Shown here piece after piece: positions 13,269 through 15,777 of a stretch of DNA of 15,777 nucleotides; position 1 is the stretch's first letter, and every line of letters begins with the position of its first letter. This DNA is from a bacterium. GTDB lineage: Bacteria; Planctomycetota; JACOTG01; JAUIME01. The position numbers and the translations under genes were made by a program. The stretch is from positions 1 to 15,777 of the forward strand of contig JAUIME010000032.1 in the NCBI GenBank assembly GCA_030433195.1. Direction: 5' to 3'. The notes below the pieces were generated by a model. That model saw only the letters and a program-made list of their open reading frames with translations, made no database searches and was not told the origin of the DNA.

Positions 13269-14441
13269 CTACTCGGAGCGGGGTCTGCGGCGTCGCGAGT
13301 CTTCGAGTCGAGCGGGGCTCGCTTCGGAGCGCGAGCTCGTCCCGAGTCCCGGGCGCAGGCGGAGCTTTTTCCCGCGGTCGTGGCCCGCGGCATGGACCTC
13401 GCGTTCGACTTGGGGCGAGACGCTGCGCGTCGAGACGTGGGGGTTGCGACGTCGATAGAATGCGTCGAGCTTCGGATCGCCGAGCCATACGAGGGCCTTC
13501 GTGCTCGCGAGGTGCTTGGCGCGTCGGTCGAGCGTCTCGCGGAAGCCTTCGAAGAGCCCGTTCAGAAACGACGTCTTGTGGCGTCCCTTGGTGCGCCCTT
13601 CCGAGCGACGATACGCGTTCCACGCGAGTTCGCCTTGGTGGAGCAGGAAGTACCAGACGTACTCGGCCAGCTCGAGGTTTTCGGGCGTACCGTAGAGTTC
13701 GATCGTTTGAACGCGCTTGCCGTCGGCGTCGCGGTGGCCGCGGCAGATGTAGGTCGTGAAGTACGACTCGGAGAGCATCGTCGCGATCGGCCAGATGTAC
13801 GAAGGGACGCGCTTGAAGACGGGGGCGAGCAGCCGGACGTCGTAGCGGTCGTGGCGGTCGGCGTTGGGGTTGGGGTTGGGGCCGTGGGGGGCGCTCGACG
13901 GCATGCCGGCGGCCTCGGCGACGAGATCGAGATTGTGTCGAAGCGCGAGCTCGTGGGCCTTGGCGAGCGCGCTCTCGGCCTCGTGCGTGTTCGACGACGT
14001 GCCGAGCGCGAGAAGCTTGCGCACGCGCGCGAGCACGCCGCGATCCCCGGCGTGGAGGCCATCCTCGGGAAGATCGACCGCGAGGGTCGACTTCGCGGGG
14101 ATCTCGAGCAGCGCGCAGGCGCGCCGAAAGGCCTCGCCGTGGGCTTGCGCACCGCGGATCGCGTAGAGCTCCGAGACGATCTGGTGCGCGACCTCGTGGC
14201 GGAAGACGGCCGTCACGTCGCGAAGCCCGGCGCGCCGCACGAGGCGCTCGGCGAGCGTAACGGTCCGGCAGTCTTCGTCCCAGTGTCCGAGCGTGTCGGT
14301 CAAGTCCTTTGATATCTTGATGTTGGGGGCGCGCATGGTGCGGAGGGCCGGAATCGTGTCCTGAAGACGCCGGAAGTCGTGGAGGAGCGTCAGGCACCAG
14401 GCCCGGTCGAGGTCGTCGTGAATCGCGGATTCGGAGGGCAT
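13269..14441 (-). CDS. SprT-like zinc peptidase-type domain plus DUF2786 protein, 390 aa
   Basis: The N-terminal part holds a zinc-peptidase signature, HEVAH (His82-Glu83-His86), with a later His101 in AHGEAF as probable third ligand, as in SprT/Spartan-like proteins. A DUF2786 segment follows (about 133-175: VLARVRKLLALGTSSNTHEAESALAKAHELALRHNL). Next come a Pro-Asn repeat linker (186-194) and a second conserved domain (about 200-330) of the kind that accompanies DUF2786. The last 50 residues are basic and low-complexity, possibly disordered or nucleic-acid binding. Function is unknown. SprT-like proteins elsewhere cut DNA-bound or crosslinked proteins, but that role is not shown here. There is no signal peptide, so it is cytoplasmic. 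The ATG at 14441 has GGAGG about 12 nt upstream, a little far; no other in-frame start is better. It is convergent with the phosphatase. Confidence 0.83.
   Translation of the reverse strand: MPSESAIHDDLDRAWCLTLLHDFRRLQDTIPALRTMRAPNIKISKDLTDTLGHWDEDCRTVTLAERLVRRAGLRDVTAVFRHEVAHQIVSELYAIRGAQAHGEAFRRACALLEIPAKSTLAVDLPEDGLHAGDRGVLARVRKLLALGTSSNTHEAESALAKAHELALRHNLDLVAEAAGMPSSAPHGPNPNPNADRHDRYDVRLLAPVFKRVPSYIWPIATMLSESYFTTYICRGHRDADGKRVQTIELYGTPENLELAEYVWYFLLHQGELAWNAYRRSEGRTKGRHKTSFLNGLFEGFRETLDRRAKHLASTKALVWLGDPKLDAFYRRRNPHVSTRSVSPQVEREVHAAGHDRGKKLRLRPGLGTSSRSEASPARLEDSRRRRPRSE
13866..13891 (+). other. G-quadruplex-type motif inside the DUF2786 gene
   Basis: Four G-runs (GGGG at 13866-13869, 13872-13875 and 13878-13881, then six G at 13886-13891) are separated by TT, TT and CCGT. 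This meets the usual four-tract rule on the plus strand, which is the template strand of the minus-strand gene. In the protein it encodes the Pro-Asn repeat. Confidence 0.7.
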
Positions 14442-14814
14442 GAGGCCACGATACCTCCGCCCAGGGCGCGTGCAACGAAGCGCAGGAGCGCATCGGGACG
14501 CGCGATCGCGCGTCCCTCGCGCGCGACGGCTGTGGCGTGATTCTCCCTGATTCGCGTCGGGTTAGGTGTTTCGCGAAGGCACGCGATTTCTTACACTTGC
14601 GGCCTTCAGAAGATCGAAGGGACATCTCGCGCGGGCGAGCCGGGCCGGCAGTTTTCGCACCACCACGGCGCGTCGACCCGCCAGGCGATTTCCGTCCGCG
14701 TGCGATCCGTGATCCCTCGCGATTCCTCGAAGCCGCTCGAAACGAGCCGAACGTTCGAGATTTGTCGTCCTGACATTCGACTCATCGAAACAACGTCAAG
14801 GGAGCAAGCTGGAC
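14442..14814. other. 373-bp divergent intergenic region
   Basis: It separates the SprT-like/DUF2786 gene (-) and the acylase gene (+) and should hold both promoters. It contains a 22-bp perfect palindrome (14495-14516). TACACT (14592-14597) could be a -10 box for the acylase, but the matching -35 region is poor. No gene seen. Confidence 0.5.
14495..14516. promoter_or_regulatory. 22-bp perfect palindrome, candidate operator
   Basis: The left half GGGACGCGCGA is followed directly by its exact reverse complement, centred on GATC. It lies 53 bp upstream of the SprT-like/DUF2786 start, a usual place for a dimeric repressor site. As RNA it would form a 9-bp stem with a GATC loop, but no T-tract follows, so a terminator is less likely. 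Confidence 0.45.
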
Positions 14815-15777
14815 ATGACGCACCGACGTTTCTGCGCTGCGGTCGCCATCTGCGCGGCCGTCTTCTTGGTCCAAGGATGCGGCGGCGGCGGGTCCGGGAA
14901 ATCCGACTCGCTTCGCTCGGAGCGTGACGCCCAGGCGATATGGGCGATCACCGGCGGAGACCTCGAGCAGGTCTTCCGAACGATGGGGTACAACGTCGCG
15001 GTCGATCGGCTGTGGCAGCTCGAACTCTACCGCCGAACGGCGACGGGTCGCCTCGCGGCGATCTTCGGCGAAGACTTCGTCGAGTCCGACATGTTCGTCC
15101 GTACCATCGCCTACACGACGGACGAGCTCGAGACCGGCCTCGACACGCTCGATCCGGGACCTCGGTCCGTGATCGAGTCGTACGCGGCGGGGCTCAACCA
15201 GAGGATCGGCGAGGTCATGATCGACGCGTCGATCGTGCCGGCCGAGTTCATGCGGCTCGGGATTCCGGTGACGACGTGGAGCGCGACCGACGTTCTCGCG
15301 GTCATGGTGCACGTCCTGCGCGGTTTCGATTCCGAGGCGTTCTACACGGGACAGATCGACAACGCGGCTCTGTTCCAGCAGCTGACCGCGGTGTTCGAAG
15401 CCGAAGCCCCGTCGATGTTCGAGGATCTCCGCTGGCGGAACGATCCGCAAGCGCGCACGGTGATTCCGGGGGCGGGCTTCGCGGTCGTCGGCGAGCAAGG
15501 ATCGCAGCTCCCGGATCCCGACAAGTTCCCGCCGATGGCCGACGCGGCTCGCGAGATTCGCGATCGGCTCGGTCGCATCCGCGACGCGCAGCAGTCGATC
15601 AACGCGGCCGTCGAGTTCGGAAGCTACTCGTGGACCGTGGCGCCGGGCCGGACCACGTCGGCTCGCCCGTTCCTCTACTCGGGTCCCGCGCTCGGATTCG
15701 ACGCGCCGTCGCCCTTGGTCGAGGGATCGATCGACGGCGGCGGGCTTTCGGTCTCGGGGATGGCGGTTCCGGGGATC
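14815..15777 (+). CDS. Penicillin acylase family lipoprotein (3' end outside window)
   Basis: The frame is open from ATG 14815 to the window edge (321 codons). AAGGGAG at 14798-14804 is the ribosome site. A signal peptide ends in LVQGC, so Cys22 should be lipidated and the enzyme anchored in a membrane, probably facing the periplasm. The alpha-subunit signature is clear: MGYNVAVDRLWQLELYRRTATGRL (about residues 57-80) and IFGEDF. GSYSW (269-273) is the expected autoprocessing site. Ser270 would become the N-terminal nucleophile of the beta subunit, followed by YSGPALGF and VSGMAVPGI, which match the penicillin G acylase beta-subunit start. The residue after the nucleophile is Tyr instead of the usual Asn. 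Family members cleave amides of many acyl groups, including N-acyl homoserine lactones; the substrate here is unknown. Roughly 400 to 500 residues are expected beyond the edge. Confidence 0.9.
   Translation, partial: MTHRRFCAAVAICAAVFLVQGCGGGGSGKSDSLRSERDAQAIWAITGGDLEQVFRTMGYNVAVDRLWQLELYRRTATGRLAAIFGEDFVESDMFVRTIAYTTDELETGLDTLDPGPRSVIESYAAGLNQRIGEVMIDASIVPAEFMRLGIPVTTWSATDVLAVMVHVLRGFDSEAFYTGQIDNAALFQQLTAVFEAEAPSMFEDLRWRNDPQARTVIPGAGFAVVGEQGSQLPDPDKFPPMADAAREIRDRLGRIRDAQQSINAAVEFGSYSWTVAPGRTTSARPFLYSGPALGFDAPSPLVEGSIDGGGLSVSGMAVPGI

Noticed and set aside
14590..14598. CTTACACTT shared with the minus strand upstream of the HU gene (around 4929-4937)
   Set aside because: A 9-bp match is expected many times by chance in a window of this size, and no -35 element fits either copy.
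12562..14625. Long minus-strand open frame opposite the phosphatase and across the SprT-like/DUF2786 gene
   Set aside because: The translation is arginine- and proline-rich low-complexity with no domain, and it overlaps two well-supported genes in other frames; typical high-GC shadow.

Overview
The window is GC-rich and gene-dense. It looks like chromosomal DNA of a Gram-negative bacterium, most likely a member or relative of Planctomycetota. This is inferred from four things: an exported zinc carboxypeptidase ending in a C-terminal domain style I associate with that phylum; an ECF sigma factor coupled to an anti-sigma protein that carries a FecR-like domain and a very long HEAT-repeat tail ending in an FGYRPD...W..WW motif; a PafA-type phosphatase; and a lipoprotein penicillin acylase. 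No ribosomal marker is present, so the assignment is tentative. I see no mobile element, CRISPR array, tRNA or rRNA.

Layout, left to right. 1-1547 (+) is the 3' part of a secreted M14 zinc carboxypeptidase with extra C-terminal beta-rich domains, closed by a strong hairpin at 1575-1609. 1640-2059 (+) is a small soluble protein of unknown function. 2197-2613 (-) is a DUF4870 membrane protein, divergent from a GT-C/ArnT-like membrane glycosyltransferase at 2797-4425 (+). 4452-4778 or 4793 (-) is an HU/IHF-type DNA-binding protein with no usable ATG start. It is divergent from an ECF sigma factor at 5237-5848 (+). The sigma factor overlaps, as ATGA, a 1221-residue anti-sigma/FecR/HEAT protein (5845-9510). 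Two further exported proteins follow: a 122-residue single-pass protein (9601-9969) and a second HEAT-repeat protein (10004-11269). A long-stem hairpin (11364-11426) comes next, then a PafA-type alkaline phosphatase (11584-13251, +), a convergent SprT-like/DUF2786 protein (13269-14441, -) and the 5' part of a lipoprotein penicillin acylase (14815 to the window end, +).

The central block is the most interesting. The HU gene and the sigma gene are each preceded, in their own sense orientation, by the same bipartite DNA element: GTTACG, 12 nt, then GCGGCAAATACCCCT. The simplest reading is that both are read by one sigma factor or regulator, plausibly the encoded sigma factor itself. That would link an autoregulated envelope-signalling unit to a nucleoid protein. 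The anti-sigma protein has a cytoplasmic zinc-finger sigma-binding domain, one membrane span and about 1100 residues outside the membrane, so it could be a large sensor or scaffold. The small single-pass protein and the second HEAT protein are candidate partners. This function is inference; the gene order, coupling and shared element are visible in the sequence.

The remaining genes are mostly envelope or secreted hydrolases (peptidase, phosphatase, acylase) and a surface-glycan glycosyltransferase, which fits a heterotroph that degrades polymers. Long reading frames opposite the real genes are arginine-rich shadows typical of high-GC DNA and were left out.
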